The notes: generated by a model from the sequence alone, not told the origin. DNA of 58,750 nt from an uncultured Clostridia bacterium (GCA_910585795.1 CAJUFV010000011.1:1-58750); one strand, 5' to 3'; counted from the stretch's first letter, positions 18,546 through 28,231 are shown. Made by a program: numbers and translations.

Positions 18546-19395
18546 TTCTTCCTCCAAGAATATATTTTTGCTTTGCCTTTAACGAGGTATATATAATATT
18601 ATCCAGTATCTCCCTGTTTCTATATATGTCCAACAGATTATACGCAGACGCGGCATTTTCCAGCGTAAATGTAAGCGACGATTCCATATTTTTACCTATA
18701 CTCTGCTTTATCGCGTCACAACTCATTCCGTCATTTGACAATGCCAGTACATTATAATTATTCTTACGCATATCTTTTTCAAGGTCACTGTAAGCGTCTA
18801 TAATGTAAATCCAACGTCCTATATTATAACCAAGCCACGCGAGGGAACGTCTTTCTCTTTCACCCGCTACAAAATCAGGAGTAAAAAGAAATTCAAGTAT
18901 TTTCGCAAAACAGTCTGCGGCTTCATCTACAGACGCGCATTTGTTTTTTTCCAACGCGCCCAGTTTGTCCAGATACAATTTTATTCTGTTATATTCATTT
19001 TTATATCTTTTCCGCGCCTTTCTTACTCCGCGCGAAAAAAATATCATAGAAACAAGAGCCTTTACGCTTCTGTCATCCTTCCAGTCATCCAGCAGTTTCA
19101 AATATGTTAATATTACACCCATATTAGCCGCATAGTCCACCGCTTTATCATTTTCAACACAGCTGTTTTTACGCATAGGATGAATCATACATTTTTTGTC
19201 ACACAGCTCATACTCATCACTCTGAATCGCGGAAAGAACCATAGCAAGAAATGTTATATCATAGCTTAATCCCATACGCGCTCCTTGAGAACACAGCCTT
19301 CCTGTGGCTTTGCAAAGACCGCAGTAATAAGCGTTAAAAATCCGGCGGTTTTCCTCGCTCAGATTTTCTCTGCACACAGTAACATATCCGAACAT
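18532..19395 (-). CDS. DUF5685 family protein
   Basis: 287 residues, no signal peptide. It opens with FGYV, then CGLCKATGR and further cysteines (CDKKCMIHPMRKNSC), then a largely helical body. This fits the DUF5685 family, often found with J-domain proteins and of unknown function. The pattern of conserved Asp (YLKLLDDWKDD, IDAYSDLEKDMRKNNYN) recalls all-helical polyprenyl-synthase-like folds, but this is a weak resemblance. The first gene of its transcription unit, with its own promoter; the J-protein gene overlaps its end. Confidence 0.75.
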   Translation of the reverse strand: MFGYVTVCRENLSEENRRIFNAYYCGLCKATGRLCSQGARMGLSYDITFLAMVLSAIQSDEYELCDKKCMIHPMRKNSCVENDKAVDYAANMGVILTYLKLLDDWKDDRSVKALVSMIFFSRGVRKARKRYKNEYNRIKLYLDKLGALEKNKCASVDEAADCFAKILEFLFTPDFVAGERERRSLAWLGYNIGRWIYIIDAYSDLEKDMRKNNYNVLALSNDGMSCDAIKQSIGKNMESSLTFTLENAASAYNLLDIYRNREILDNIIYTSLKAKQKYILGGRNESV

Positions 19396-19436
19396 AGATA
19401 AACTGACCTTCCTGAATAAAACGTTTGTATTATTTT

Positions 19437-19465
19437 AGTATATATCAAAACACTTTAAAATTCAA
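19437..19465 (-). promoter_or_regulatory. Sigma-A type promoter of the DUF5685/DnaJ run
   Basis: Minus strand TTGAAT, 17-bp spacer, TATACT, about 40 bp upstream of the DUF5685 start codon. Confidence 0.6.
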
Positions 19466-19536
19466 CCTGTTATACGTAATTTTTATAAAATTTATTTTTA
19501 ATTTTATATTTCCATTCTTTTAACGGAGCAATAAAC

Positions 19537-19569
19537 AAAAAAGTCTTTTCCTTATCAGAAAAAGACTTT
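19537..19569 (-). terminator. Terminator ending the pheS-to-PAP2 operon
   Basis: AAAGTCTTTTTC / GAAAAGACTTT stem with a 7-nt loop and T-run on the minus strand, downstream of the PAP2 gene. The 19396-19629 gap holds only this hairpin and the promoter listed separately. Confidence 0.8.
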
Positions 19570-19629
19570 AACAAATTTCTCATTCATATACGGCGCGCAG
19601 TAATAATATTAAAGTATTATTTTTATTCA

Positions 19630-20073
19630 TCATACATGCCTTATAATAGCGATAATAATTCCAAGAATAGCTCCGGCAAATACCTCTATCGGAGTATGTC
19701 CCAAAAGCTCCTTTAGCTTTTTATTTGTATGCGAATAATCTGATTTCTGAAAATCCTCAAGGATTTTATTCAGAATCGCCGCCTGCTGTCCGGCGCTCCG
19801 TCTTATGCCTGCCGCGTCATACATCACTACAAACGCAAATACGGCGGCAACAGCAAATATACCGCTGTCAAAACCATTTGTAAACCCCACCGCAAAGGTT
19901 AGCGACACTACAAATGCGGCATGAGAGCTAGGCATTCCTCCTGAACCGATTATTCTCTTAAAATCAAATTTTTTGTCCCATGAAAATATAATTTTCAATA
20001 TCTGTGCCGCAAACCAGCCTATAATTGCTGTTATCAGCACGGAATTTGATATAAACTGATGTAAATATTCCAT
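19630..20073 (-). CDS. Divergent PAP2 family protein (DUF212, YuiD-like)
   Basis: 147 residues with four membrane helices. The phosphatase-like motifs are GGMPSSHAA and the C-terminal GHTPIEVFAGAILG, as in the acid phosphatase/vanadium haloperoxidase-related DUF212 family. It sits 11 bp after ispA, so a role in dephosphorylating isoprenyl phosphates is reasonable but unproven. Good AAGGAG site. Confidence 0.88.
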   Translation of the reverse strand: MEYLHQFISNSVLITAIIGWFAAQILKIIFSWDKKFDFKRIIGSGGMPSSHAAFVVSLTFAVGFTNGFDSGIFAVAAVFAFVVMYDAAGIRRSAGQQAAILNKILEDFQKSDYSHTNKKLKELLGHTPIEVFAGAILGIIIAIIRHV

Positions 20074-20084
20074 ATCTGTTCTCC

Positions 20085-20975
20085 TTAACTGCGCCGTTTT
20101 GTCAAATAATCCGTCAATTCTATAAGAAAATCAGCCTTATCTCCAAATATTGCCAGAGCGCTTTTCGCATTCTCTGAATATACGTAAGCAAGCTCCTTAG
20201 ATTTCTCCAGTCCCGCAAGTCTTACATACGTGTTTTTTTCCTCCTCCAAATCTGAGCCTATTGGTTTACCCAATTCCTGCTCATTTCCTATGATATCTAA
20301 AATATCATCTTGAATCTGAAACGCCACCCCAAGATTTTTGGCGAATTCATCAACAGCTTTAACCTGTGCGTCACTGCCTCCGCCAATAAGCGCACCGATT
20401 GTGCATGCCGATCGTATAATCGCTCCTGTTTTATTAAGATGCAGATAGCAAAGCTCCTCAAGAGTAATTTCCCTGCCTTCGCTTTCCATATCAACTATCT
20501 GACCGCCTATCATACCTTCTGTTCCCGATGATACAGCAAGCATATTTATCGCCTTTACAGCGCGTTTCACATCGTCACCTCTATAATCAGAAACAACCTC
20601 AAACGCCTTATTAAGCAAGGCGTCACCGGCAAGAATTGCCGTTGCCTCACCAAATTTAATATGACTTGTCGGCATACCTCTTCGCAAATCGTCATTATCC
20701 ATAGCAGGAAGGTCATCATGTATGAGCGAATACGTGTGTATCATTTCAATAGCGCAGGCAAACGGTATAATCTCATTCACATCACCGCCGCACATTTTAC
20801 ATACATTCATCATAAGTATGGGTCGAAGCCTTTTTCCTCCGGCAAAAATACTGTACCGCATTGCTTTATATATGATATTCTGCGGATTATCTTTCTCGTC
20901 AAGATATTTGTCCAGATAACCGTCTATAAAAGCTGTCTGCTCATTAAGCTTTTCCTTAAATGATTTAGTTTTCAT
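20085..20975 (-). CDS. ispA: Polyprenyl (farnesyl) diphosphate synthase
   Basis: 296-residue all-helical enzyme that condenses isopentenyl diphosphate with allylic diphosphates, feeding undecaprenyl carrier and other isoprenoids. Both aspartate-rich motifs are present: the first in LIHDDLPAMDNDDLRRG and the second in QIQDDILD. It overlaps xseB by 11 bp, the usual Firmicute arrangement. Chain-length specificity (farnesyl or geranyl) is from family and context. Confidence 0.93.
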   Translation of the reverse strand: MKTKSFKEKLNEQTAFIDGYLDKYLDEKDNPQNIIYKAMRYSIFAGGKRLRPILMMNVCKMCGGDVNEIIPFACAIEMIHTYSLIHDDLPAMDNDDLRRGMPTSHIKFGEATAILAGDALLNKAFEVVSDYRGDDVKRAVKAINMLAVSSGTEGMIGGQIVDMESEGREITLEELCYLHLNKTGAIIRSACTIGALIGGGSDAQVKAVDEFAKNLGVAFQIQDDILDIIGNEQELGKPIGSDLEEEKNTYVRLAGLEKSKELAYVYSENAKSALAIFGDKADFLIELTDYLTKRRS

Positions 20976-21195
20976 CGTTTACAAAATCCTCTTTTACAAT
21001 CTCGCCGTCATCATTTGTCAGAAGAATGGATACCTTTTTCTCTGCCGCGTCAAGCATCCTCTGACAATTTTTAGACAGCTTTATTCCCTTTTCAAACAGT
21101 GACAGCGATTCGTCCAGTGACACATCACCATTTTCAAGCCGTGATACAATTGCCTCCAGCTCGGATATTGAGTTCTCAAATGATTTTTCTGACAT
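20965..21195 (-). CDS. xseB: Exodeoxyribonuclease VII small subunit
   Basis: 76 residues with the family core FENSISELEAIVSRLENGDVSLDESLSLFEKGIKL (positions 5-39). It associates with XseA to degrade single-stranded DNA. AAGGAG site; overlaps ispA. Confidence 0.94.
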   Translation of the reverse strand: MSEKSFENSISELEAIVSRLENGDVSLDESLSLFEKGIKLSKNCQRMLDAAEKKVSILLTNDDGEIVKEDFVNDEN

Positions 21196-21225
21196 TATTT
21201 TCTCCTTTACAGCAAAATATTTTAC

Positions 21226-22407
21226 TTATTCCTTAACAACACATTCCGCGTTTCCGTCCTTCATTCTCAGAATAAATTCCGTCCCCCTCTTCATATCGCC
21301 CGCGCTTCTTATAACTGTTCCATCCCCACGCGTCGGAATTGAATAGCCTCTTGCCAGCGTTTGCAGCGGACTCAGCGCTTCCAGCTTTGCCGCCTGTTCA
21401 GCAAGCTCGCGTTTAAGTGATATCATACGCATTTTCAGATTGCCGGTCACGCTTTTCATAAGAGAGTCCACACGCATATTATATTCATCAATCCGGTCTT
21501 TAGGCGTACGCATTTTAAAACGCTTCAAGAGCAGTCTGCTGTTTTCAATTCTTCCCGCCATATTACGCGCAATACAGTTTTTATCCGTATTGATTCTGTT
21601 ATACAAATCCAGCATAGACGGAACCGCGATTTCAGCGGCCGCTGACGGAGTCGGTGCTCTCATATCCGCGACAAAATCGGCAATGGTAAAATCTGTTTCA
21701 TGTCCTACAGCTGATATTACAGGTATTTCTGACTCGAATATTGCTCTGGCTGTAATTTCTTCATTAAAAGCCCACAAATCCTCAATACTTCCGCCGCCGC
21801 GTCCCACAATAAGCGTATCCGCCTCTTTTGCTGCATTAAAATACTGTATTGCCTGCACAATACTCTCAGACGCTCCGGCGCCCTGCACCTGAGCAGGATG
21901 TATTATTATCTCCGCCATAGGATAACGGCGCGTTATTACATTAATAATATCCCTTACCGCAGCTCCGGTAGATGCTGTAACGACACCTACGCGTTCAGGA
22001 AATGGGGGTATGGGTTTCTTATGCTCAGGCGCAAATAAGCCCTCATCCTCAAGTTTTTTTTTCAGCTGCTCATACGCTATATATAACTCTCCCACGCCAT
22101 CCGGAATCATTTCTTCCACATAAAGCTGATATGAGCCGCCTGCCTCATATACACCAATTCTTCCGCGCGCCAGTACCTTCATACCATCCGAAGGCTCAAA
22201 GCTCAGTGACCGCGCGCTTGTACGAAACATGACAGCCTTTAAAATACTACTCTCATCCTTCAGTGTTATATACATATGACCTGAATAATGATGCTTAAAA
22301 TTTGAAATTTCACCCTTTACCCAGATATTATTCAATATTATATTATGGTCAAGAATTTTTCTGACATAACCGTTTACTTGTGAAACGGTAGCAATTTTTA
22401 CCTCCAA
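21226..22407 (-). CDS. xseA: Exodeoxyribonuclease VII large subunit
   Basis: 393 residues with an N-terminal OB-fold (VKGEISNFKHHYSGHMYITLKD) and the catalytic core with GVVTASTGAAVRDI, GRGGGSIEDLWAFNEE and SAVGHETDFTIAD. It starts at TTG with AGGAGG upstream. Digests single-stranded DNA with XseB during repair and recombination. Confidence 0.95.
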   Translation of the reverse strand: MEVKIATVSQVNGYVRKILDHNIILNNIWVKGEISNFKHHYSGHMYITLKDESSILKAVMFRTSARSLSFEPSDGMKVLARGRIGVYEAGGSYQLYVEEMIPDGVGELYIAYEQLKKKLEDEGLFAPEHKKPIPPFPERVGVVTASTGAAVRDIINVITRRYPMAEIIIHPAQVQGAGASESIVQAIQYFNAAKEADTLIVGRGGGSIEDLWAFNEEITARAIFESEIPVISAVGHETDFTIADFVADMRAPTPSAAAEIAVPSMLDLYNRINTDKNCIARNMAGRIENSRLLLKRFKMRTPKDRIDEYNMRVDSLMKSVTGNLKMRMISLKRELAEQAAKLEALSPLQTLARGYSIPTRGDGTVIRSAGDMKRGTEFILRMKDGNAECVVKE

Positions 22408-22409
22408 TA

Positions 22410-23342
22410 CTAAGCCTCCTTATCCGCCAAATACGCAAGATACGCTATGCCAACCGCATTATCTGTTGAATATTCCTTTTCCGCAAGATAAATCTCCCCG
22501 TCCAGTTTATTTAAAAATCCGTCTCGTATGATACTGTTTGAAGCGACACCCCCTGCGATAAGAATATTGTGAATTCCCGTTTCGGCAATCGCAGAATTTA
22601 CAGCGCATACAAGCGTATCACGCACGTTTTCAAGTACGCCAAGAGCAAGGGAAGCTCTTGAAGCAGTGTCCTCCATCCGCGAGGCCTTTGTTTCCACACC
22701 GGAGAAGCTTACATACGCGCCATTCGCCGCTACAGGTAACTTTTCACCTTTATCCGCTGTTAAAGCAAGCCGCTCAAGCATTGTACCTGCCGGAAAGTCC
22801 ATTCCCATCCTTACACCGACACGGTCGATAAACTGACCCGCGCTAATATCCTTTGTGCCGCCTATTATTTCATGAACAAAATTATGACCTTCATAACGGC
22901 TTTTAAGTATTTCCGTTGTACCTCCTGAGAGATGTACTGACAAAAAGTCCCTATCAAGCAAATCAAAGCAGCCGCAGGAATAAATCCCTGCCATTACATG
23001 CCCGTCCTGATGAGAAAAACGGTACAAAGGCACACCCAGCGCGGCGCTTACACAGCGCGCATAGCCTTCTCCCGCAAGAAATACGGGCATATATGAGCCT
23101 TCAACAGTCCTAGGACGCGTACTTACACCTACAGCTTTTATTTTATTCAGTTCAATCTGCTCCGACAGCTTTTCAAAAAGCTCTGGTATCAGCTTCATAT
23201 GCTGAAATACACCGTCGCTCTGACGTATTCCTCTTTCGCCATTTTTTACCGAAAGAATCTGTCTTATACCTTTATCTGTCACGCCGTCTGTCCACGCTGC
23301 GGACGCGGTATAATTACTGGTATCAAAGCCTAATACACTCAT
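22410..23342 (-). CDS. TsaD/Kae1-family paralogue (peptidase M22-like)
   Basis: 310 residues of the ASKHA fold related to the tRNA t6A enzyme TsaD. It begins VLGFDTSNYTASAA, has the metal-site motif HQDGH (HxEGH in TsaD), LSGGTTEIL and the late LIAGGVASNS. It is shorter and more divergent than true TsaD and sits between nusB and xseA, a position seen for this paralogue in other Clostridia. True tsaD usually accompanies tsaB/tsaE elsewhere. The biochemical role of the paralogue is unknown. Confidence 0.8.
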   Translation of the reverse strand: MSVLGFDTSNYTASAAWTDGVTDKGIRQILSVKNGERGIRQSDGVFQHMKLIPELFEKLSEQIELNKIKAVGVSTRPRTVEGSYMPVFLAGEGYARCVSAALGVPLYRFSHQDGHVMAGIYSCGCFDLLDRDFLSVHLSGGTTEILKSRYEGHNFVHEIIGGTKDISAGQFIDRVGVRMGMDFPAGTMLERLALTADKGEKLPVAANGAYVSFSGVETKASRMEDTASRASLALGVLENVRDTLVCAVNSAIAETGIHNILIAGGVASNSIIRDGFLNKLDGEIYLAEKEYSTDNAVGIAYLAYLADKEA

Positions 23343-23752
23343 GACAGCTCCTTATAAATACTTCCAAGGACTCCGTTGATAAAAACAGGATCTTTTTCAT
23401 CACCGTAACGCTTCGCAAGCTCTATCGCTTCATTAATAGCCACTTTAGCAGGTACATCCTCAACATATTTCATCTCAAATACCGCCAGCTTCAAAATAGC
23501 AAGAGATACCTTTGAAATTCTTGAAACAGACCAGCCCTTTTTTAAATTTTCGCTTATAAGACCGACAAGCTCTTCTCTATGCTCACGCACTCCGTCAATT
23601 ATCATTCTTATATATCCCAGATTAGTCTCACATTCTGGACGCGCTTCTAAAAGCTCATTCATTATTACATCCATATCGTCCTCATGCAGACTCATCTGAA
23701 ATACCTGTGTAAACGCGGCGTCTCTTGCCTCACTTCTTGTTTGCTTTTTCAT
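23339..23752 (-). CDS. nusB: Transcription antitermination factor NusB
   Basis: 137 residues, all helical. Starts TRSEARDAAFTQVFQM (family RxxAR start) and contains VAINEAIELAKRYGDEKDPVFINGVLG, the diagnostic C-terminal block. Binds boxA RNA with NusE in rRNA transcription. The stop overlaps the TsaD-like start. Confidence 0.94.
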   Translation of the reverse strand: MKKQTRSEARDAAFTQVFQMSLHEDDMDVIMNELLEARPECETNLGYIRMIIDGVREHREELVGLISENLKKGWSVSRISKVSLAILKLAVFEMKYVEDVPAKVAINEAIELAKRYGDEKDPVFINGVLGSIYKELS

Positions 23753-23784
23753 AACAACTTATTCCTTTCGTGTTTACGGCGCGG

Positions 23785-26166
23785 TTACCTTAGCTGCGCG
23801 CCTAACTGATGCTCCAGACTCCTTACCGCCTTATCAAAGGATTTCTGCACTTCCTCACCAGTAAGGCTTCTATCCGAGGCACGGTACACGGCACTGTATG
23901 CCACGCTCTTTTTATCCTCAGGTATCTGAGAGCCTTCATATACATCAAACAGCTGAACACTTTCAAGCGTTTTACCGGACGCTTTTCTTATGATTTCCTC
24001 AATATCCGCCACCGGAATATTTTTATCCACCAGCATTGCTATATCACGGGTAACAGCGGGATACTTAGGCAGTTCCTTAAATTTAATGTCATTCTTTATA
24101 TTAAGAAAAACATTTTCAAAATCAAGCTCGCCTATATATACAGGTGTTTCAATTCCATATTTTCTGCTTACGGCCGGATGAATTTCACCTATTATACCAA
24201 TTATCTTGCCGCCTGCTGTAATTTTTGCGCATCTGCCCGGATGGAATGTCGGATTGTCTGATACCGCTTCATACCTAACATTTTCTACATATAAATTTTT
24301 AAACAGACTTTCACATATGCCCTTTATATCATAAAAATCAACCTTGCTTCCGTACATACCCAGCGCAATTTTTGTCAGCTCATCCGGAAGATTTTCCTTC
24401 TGCGACGGAATAAACACCTTGCCAAGCTCAAACAGCTTAACCGAAGCATTTCTGTAATTATAATTTCTCGAGAGAATATCAAGCATACTCGCTATAGTTG
24501 TCGTGCGCATAACAGACGTGTCCTCACCCAGAGGATTTGTAATTTTAACAGTATTTCTCAAGCTGCTGTCCTGCGAAATATTTAGCTTATTAAATATTGA
24601 AGGACTTGTAAATGTGTAAGTATAAATTTCATACATTCCCTGTGCTGTAAGCGTTTCAATAATATTATCCTGCGCCTTCTGACGGTCTGTTTTCTTTCCG
24701 CAAGTAGCCTCTCCTGAAAGAAGAGTAACAGGAATTTTATCATATCCATAAAATCTTGCCACCTCTTCCGCTATATCAGCCTCTCCCTCAAGGTCAGGTC
24801 TGAATGACGGCGGTGTGACAGTCATATTATCCATATCTGTTTTAATTTCAAGAGCGTTAAATATTTTTATCATTTTATCCACAGGTATATCTGTGCCTAA
24901 AAACGCGTTTATTTTATCAGGTCTGAAGGGCAGTGTTTTCATCTCACTGACATTACCTGTAACATCAATCATTCCAACGGCATTTTCGCCGCAGCCCAAT
25001 TCTCCAACAAGCTGACACGCGCGCTCAACTGCCGGTACTGTATTATTATAATCCAATCCCTTTTCATATCTTGACGACGCCTCTGTTCTAAGTCCTACTC
25101 TTTGAGCAGTAAGTCTTACAGACGCGGCGTCAAAGGTCGCGCTTTCAAATATAACTGTTGTTGTATCGTCTTTAACCTCACTGTTAAAGCCGCCCATTAC
25201 TCCCGCAATAGCAACAGCTTTCTCTCCATCCGCAATTACCAGGTCATTAGCCGTAAGTGTTCTGTCCTGCTCATCAAGAGTTTTTATAACTTCACCATCC
25301 TCCGCACGGCGTACGATAATCTTGTTATTCGCCAAATCGCGCAAATCAAAAGCGTGCATCGGCTGTCCATATTCAAGCAGAACATAATTTGTAATATCGA
25401 CAATATTATTTATTGGTCTTACTCCGCATGCGCGAAGTCTTTCCTGCATCCATGATGGAGATGGACTGATTTTTACATTCTTCACCATTCTCGCGCAATA
25501 ACGCTTACATTTATCCTTATCGAGCACCTCCACGCTGATTATATCCTCTATATTTTCACCGCTTTCACTGAACTTTACCTCAGGAATTGAAAAATCTCTG
25601 TCAAAGCTTGCCGCTGTTTCACGCGCCAGACCAATAATGCTGAAGCAGTCAGGTCTATTTGATGTGATTTCAAACTCCACAACCGTTTCATTCATACCGA
25701 ATATATCCCTTATATCTTTCCCGATTTCAGTATCATTCGGTAAAATCAAAATGCCGTATTCAGGCTCATATCCCAGCATATCCTCAGTTATACCAAGCTC
25801 ATCATGCGAGCACAGCATACCGCAGGATTCAACACCGCGAAGCTTTCCTTTTTTGATTTTCCCGTCCGGAAGCACCGCTCCGACAAGCGCCACAGGCACA
25901 ATGATACCTGCCTTCACATTCGGAGCGCCGCAGACAATCTGCAAAATCTCACCTGTTCCAGCGTCAACAGTACATACGTGAAGATGGTCGCTGTCAGGAT
26001 GTTCCTCACATGTCAACACCTTTCCTGTCACAACATTCCGCACGGCATCACCCATGCTTTCCCAGCCTTCAACCTTTGAACCTGTCATTGTAAGTCTATC
26101 AGAATATTCTTTTGGCGTAACATTTATATCCATATAGTCGCCAAGCCAACTCATAGGTAAATTCAT
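23785..26166 (-). CDS. pheT: Phenylalanyl-tRNA synthetase beta subunit
   Basis: 793 residues, full length. Tandem modules: N-terminal tRNA-binding OB-fold (VVTGKVLTCEEHPDSDHLHVC), B3/B4 editing domain, B5 domain (KTLPFRPDKINAFLGTDIP), catalytic-like core and a C-terminal anticodon-binding FDX-ACB domain (KFKELPKYPAVTRDIAMLVD). Works as an alpha2-beta2 tetramer with PheS. The two genes are separated by a small ATPase gene. Confidence 0.97.
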   Translation of the reverse strand: MNLPMSWLGDYMDINVTPKEYSDRLTMTGSKVEGWESMGDAVRNVVTGKVLTCEEHPDSDHLHVCTVDAGTGEILQIVCGAPNVKAGIIVPVALVGAVLPDGKIKKGKLRGVESCGMLCSHDELGITEDMLGYEPEYGILILPNDTEIGKDIRDIFGMNETVVEFEITSNRPDCFSIIGLARETAASFDRDFSIPEVKFSESGENIEDIISVEVLDKDKCKRYCARMVKNVKISPSPSWMQERLRACGVRPINNIVDITNYVLLEYGQPMHAFDLRDLANNKIIVRRAEDGEVIKTLDEQDRTLTANDLVIADGEKAVAIAGVMGGFNSEVKDDTTTVIFESATFDAASVRLTAQRVGLRTEASSRYEKGLDYNNTVPAVERACQLVGELGCGENAVGMIDVTGNVSEMKTLPFRPDKINAFLGTDIPVDKMIKIFNALEIKTDMDNMTVTPPSFRPDLEGEADIAEEVARFYGYDKIPVTLLSGEATCGKKTDRQKAQDNIIETLTAQGMYEIYTYTFTSPSIFNKLNISQDSSLRNTVKITNPLGEDTSVMRTTTIASMLDILSRNYNYRNASVKLFELGKVFIPSQKENLPDELTKIALGMYGSKVDFYDIKGICESLFKNLYVENVRYEAVSDNPTFHPGRCAKITAGGKIIGIIGEIHPAVSRKYGIETPVYIGELDFENVFLNIKNDIKFKELPKYPAVTRDIAMLVDKNIPVADIEEIIRKASGKTLESVQLFDVYEGSQIPEDKKSVAYSAVYRASDRSLTGEEVQKSFDKAVRSLEHQLGAQLR

Positions 26167-26681
26167 TATTCACTCAATCCTTCCAAAAATTTATTTATAG
26201 CACGTCTATTCTTTAATATATAAGTGTTTTTTCCGCACTCTTCCGCATACTTAACAGTGTTAAGCATTTCATTTTGTCTTCCGCGTCCTTTGAATAAAAT
26301 CCACTTCATAAATTCCAAATCAAATTTTTCCACACAGCCTTCTCCCATATCCGGACGAGTTCTTCCTTTGTAAATACGGCTTCGTCTCCATGCCTGCCAC
26401 AGACAGGTGAAACGATTTACATTTATAAAAATCACCGTATCGGCCAAATCAAGACGTTCCTGCCAGTAAATTCTACGGTAATTCCCTTCGATTATCCAGC
26501 GCTCACATTCCAAAACCGGACGTACCTTTTCCTTTTTATATTCAACCGTACTTTCCACCCAGTTTGGCAGCCAGTGAATTGAATCAAAGTACAGAGGCTC
26601 AATATCTAGTATATCGCCCATTTTCCGCGCTAGTGTAGACTTGCCGCCGCCAGCAAAACCAAAAATCATTATCCTGTCCAT
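26166..26681 (-). CDS. Small P-loop nucleotide kinase-like ATPase (topology modulation/FlaR-like family)
   Basis: 171 residues. Walker A GFAGGGKSTLA at the N-terminus, then HWLPNWVESTVEYKKE and ERWIIEGNYRR, and an Arg-rich lid (WQAWRRSRIYKGRTRPDMGEGC). These features define the adenylate-kinase-like family annotated as DNA topology modulation protein or AAA ATPase. The real substrate is unknown. It lies between pheS and pheT, with its stop touching the pheT start, so it is co-expressed with the synthetase; this interruption of pheST is unusual. Confidence 0.82.
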   Translation of the reverse strand: MDRIMIFGFAGGGKSTLARKMGDILDIEPLYFDSIHWLPNWVESTVEYKKEKVRPVLECERWIIEGNYRRIYWQERLDLADTVIFINVNRFTCLWQAWRRSRIYKGRTRPDMGEGCVEKFDLEFMKWILFKGRGRQNEMLNTVKYAEECGKNTYILKNRRAINKFLEGLSE

Positions 26682-26707
26682 TTTGCTGCTCCTCTCATAT
26701 TATAAGC

Positions 26708-27727
26708 TTAAAACTGACCTAAGAAGCGCAGGTCATTTTCAAAAAATAATCTTAAATCATTTATACCATATTTACCCATTGCAATTCTTTCAAGTCCGAC
26801 TCCAAAGGCAAAACCGGAATATACCTCAGGGTCAATACCGCAATTCGCAAGAACCTTTGGATGCACCATACCACAGCCCAGAATTTCAATCCAGCCTTCA
26901 CCCTTGCAGACGCCGCAGCCTTTTCCTCCACAGGAGAAGCAGGAAATATCGACTTCCGCTGATGGTTCTGTAAACGGAAAATGATGCGGTCTGAATCTAA
27001 CCTTTGTGTCATCTCCGTATAAGCGATGAATAAACATTTCAAGCGTACCCTTTAAATCCGCCATTGTAACGCCTTTATCAACCACAAGTCCCTCAATCTG
27101 ATGAAATACAGGTGAATGAGTAGCATCCACCGCGTCGCTTCTATAAACCTTGCCAGGAGCGATAATTCTAATAGGGGGCTTTGTTTTCTCCATAACACGT
27201 ACCTGTACGCCGGATGTCTGCGTCCTCAGCACGACATTGTCACTGATATAGAATGTATCCTGAGTATCACGCGCCGGATGATTCTGCGGGATATTAAGCG
27301 CTTCAAAATTATAATAATCAAGCTCAACCTCAGGTCCGTCAGCAATCTCAAAGCCCATACCGATAAATGTATCCTTTATGTTGTTCATAACCTTTGTCAG
27401 CGGATGAGGCTGTCCTGTCTCCCGCTCTCTTCCGGGCATTGTCACGTCAATAACTTCCGCCTTTAGCTTTGCTTCTTCTAATTTAGCCGCTATTTCTGCT
27501 TTTTTTGTATCAATATGATTCTCTATTGATGAACGGATTTCATTAGCAAGCGCGCCTATTTTAGGTCTTTCTTCCGCGCTTAAAGCCCCCATTCCCTTTA
27601 ATACTGCCGTAAGCTCACCTTTTTTACCAAGAAATTTTATTCTCGCATCCTCCAGCGCATCTATATCAGACGCATTTTTCAGAGCACTAAGCGCAGCCGC
27701 CTTAATTTCTTCAAGTTTCTCTTTCAT
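26708..27727 (-). CDS. pheS: Phenylalanyl-tRNA synthetase alpha subunit
   Basis: 339 residues. An N-terminal coiled-coil arm (1-90) precedes the class II catalytic domain with motif 2 region HQIEGLVVDKG, FRPHHFPFTEPSAEVDISC and motif 3 GFAFGVGLERIAM. A cysteine cluster CFSCGGKGCGVCKGEGW is inserted between motifs 2 and 3, as in many Firmicute PheS. The gene is preceded by a T-box leader that senses uncharged tRNA-Phe. Confidence 0.97.
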   Translation of the reverse strand: MKEKLEEIKAAALSALKNASDIDALEDARIKFLGKKGELTAVLKGMGALSAEERPKIGALANEIRSSIENHIDTKKAEIAAKLEEAKLKAEVIDVTMPGRERETGQPHPLTKVMNNIKDTFIGMGFEIADGPEVELDYYNFEALNIPQNHPARDTQDTFYISDNVVLRTQTSGVQVRVMEKTKPPIRIIAPGKVYRSDAVDATHSPVFHQIEGLVVDKGVTMADLKGTLEMFIHRLYGDDTKVRFRPHHFPFTEPSAEVDISCFSCGGKGCGVCKGEGWIEILGCGMVHPKVLANCGIDPEVYSGFAFGVGLERIAMGKYGINDLRLFFENDLRFLGQF

Positions 27728-27762
27728 ATCCTGATTTCCTTTCCTAATTACATACTATAATC

Positions 27763-28073
27763 AAAAACACTCCGTCCCTATAGGGACGAAGTGTGCAAGC
27801 TCCGCGGTACCACCCGACTTCCGATAATATCGGCACTCTATTGTGTATAACGGCACTACCCGTCACGAGCTACTTATACATGTCACATAAATAACAATTT
27901 TTATACGCTTATAAATTAAGAAAGCTTAAACTTAAAATTATGTTCACCCGCACAGCTCCGGAATGAAATTTCATCATATATCCTTACCGCAAGGACTTCC
28001 AGCTAATAACCCCTGCTCTCTCTATGGCGGAATACAGACTACTTTGTTCCATCATTGCCTTTATTATTCAATT
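27763..28073 (-). promoter_or_regulatory. T-box leader of pheS operon
   Basis: On the minus strand the conserved T-box core GGGTGGTACCGCG is at 27815-27803, followed by a strong terminator hairpin (CGTCCC/GGGACG stem extended by CACT/AGTG, 27768-27793, then TTTTTG) that competes with the antiterminator. The approximately 250 nt before it are rich in inverted repeats, as expected for stem I to III. A TTC codon near 27965 in a purine-rich context is a possible Phe specifier, but I could not confirm its loop. It should raise synthesis of PheS and the following genes when tRNA-Phe is uncharged. Confidence 0.92.
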
Positions 28074-28079
28074 ATTGGT

Positions 28080-28108
28080 ATTGTATCATTAAATCAAGAC
28101 TTTGTCAA
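28080..28108 (-). promoter_or_regulatory. Sigma-A promoter for the T-box/pheS operon
   Basis: Minus strand TTGACA, 17-bp spacer, TACAAT. This places the transcript start near 28073, at the upstream end of the T-box leader. Confidence 0.8.
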
Positions 28109-28231
28109 TTAGAATATAATATTTTTCTTTAATATTAAAATGCTATATCGCAAAATCAAACATAATTGTAGAAAATTCGATAAAATTGTGATATTATTGT
28201 TACAATATTATTGAGAACGGAGGAATATGTA

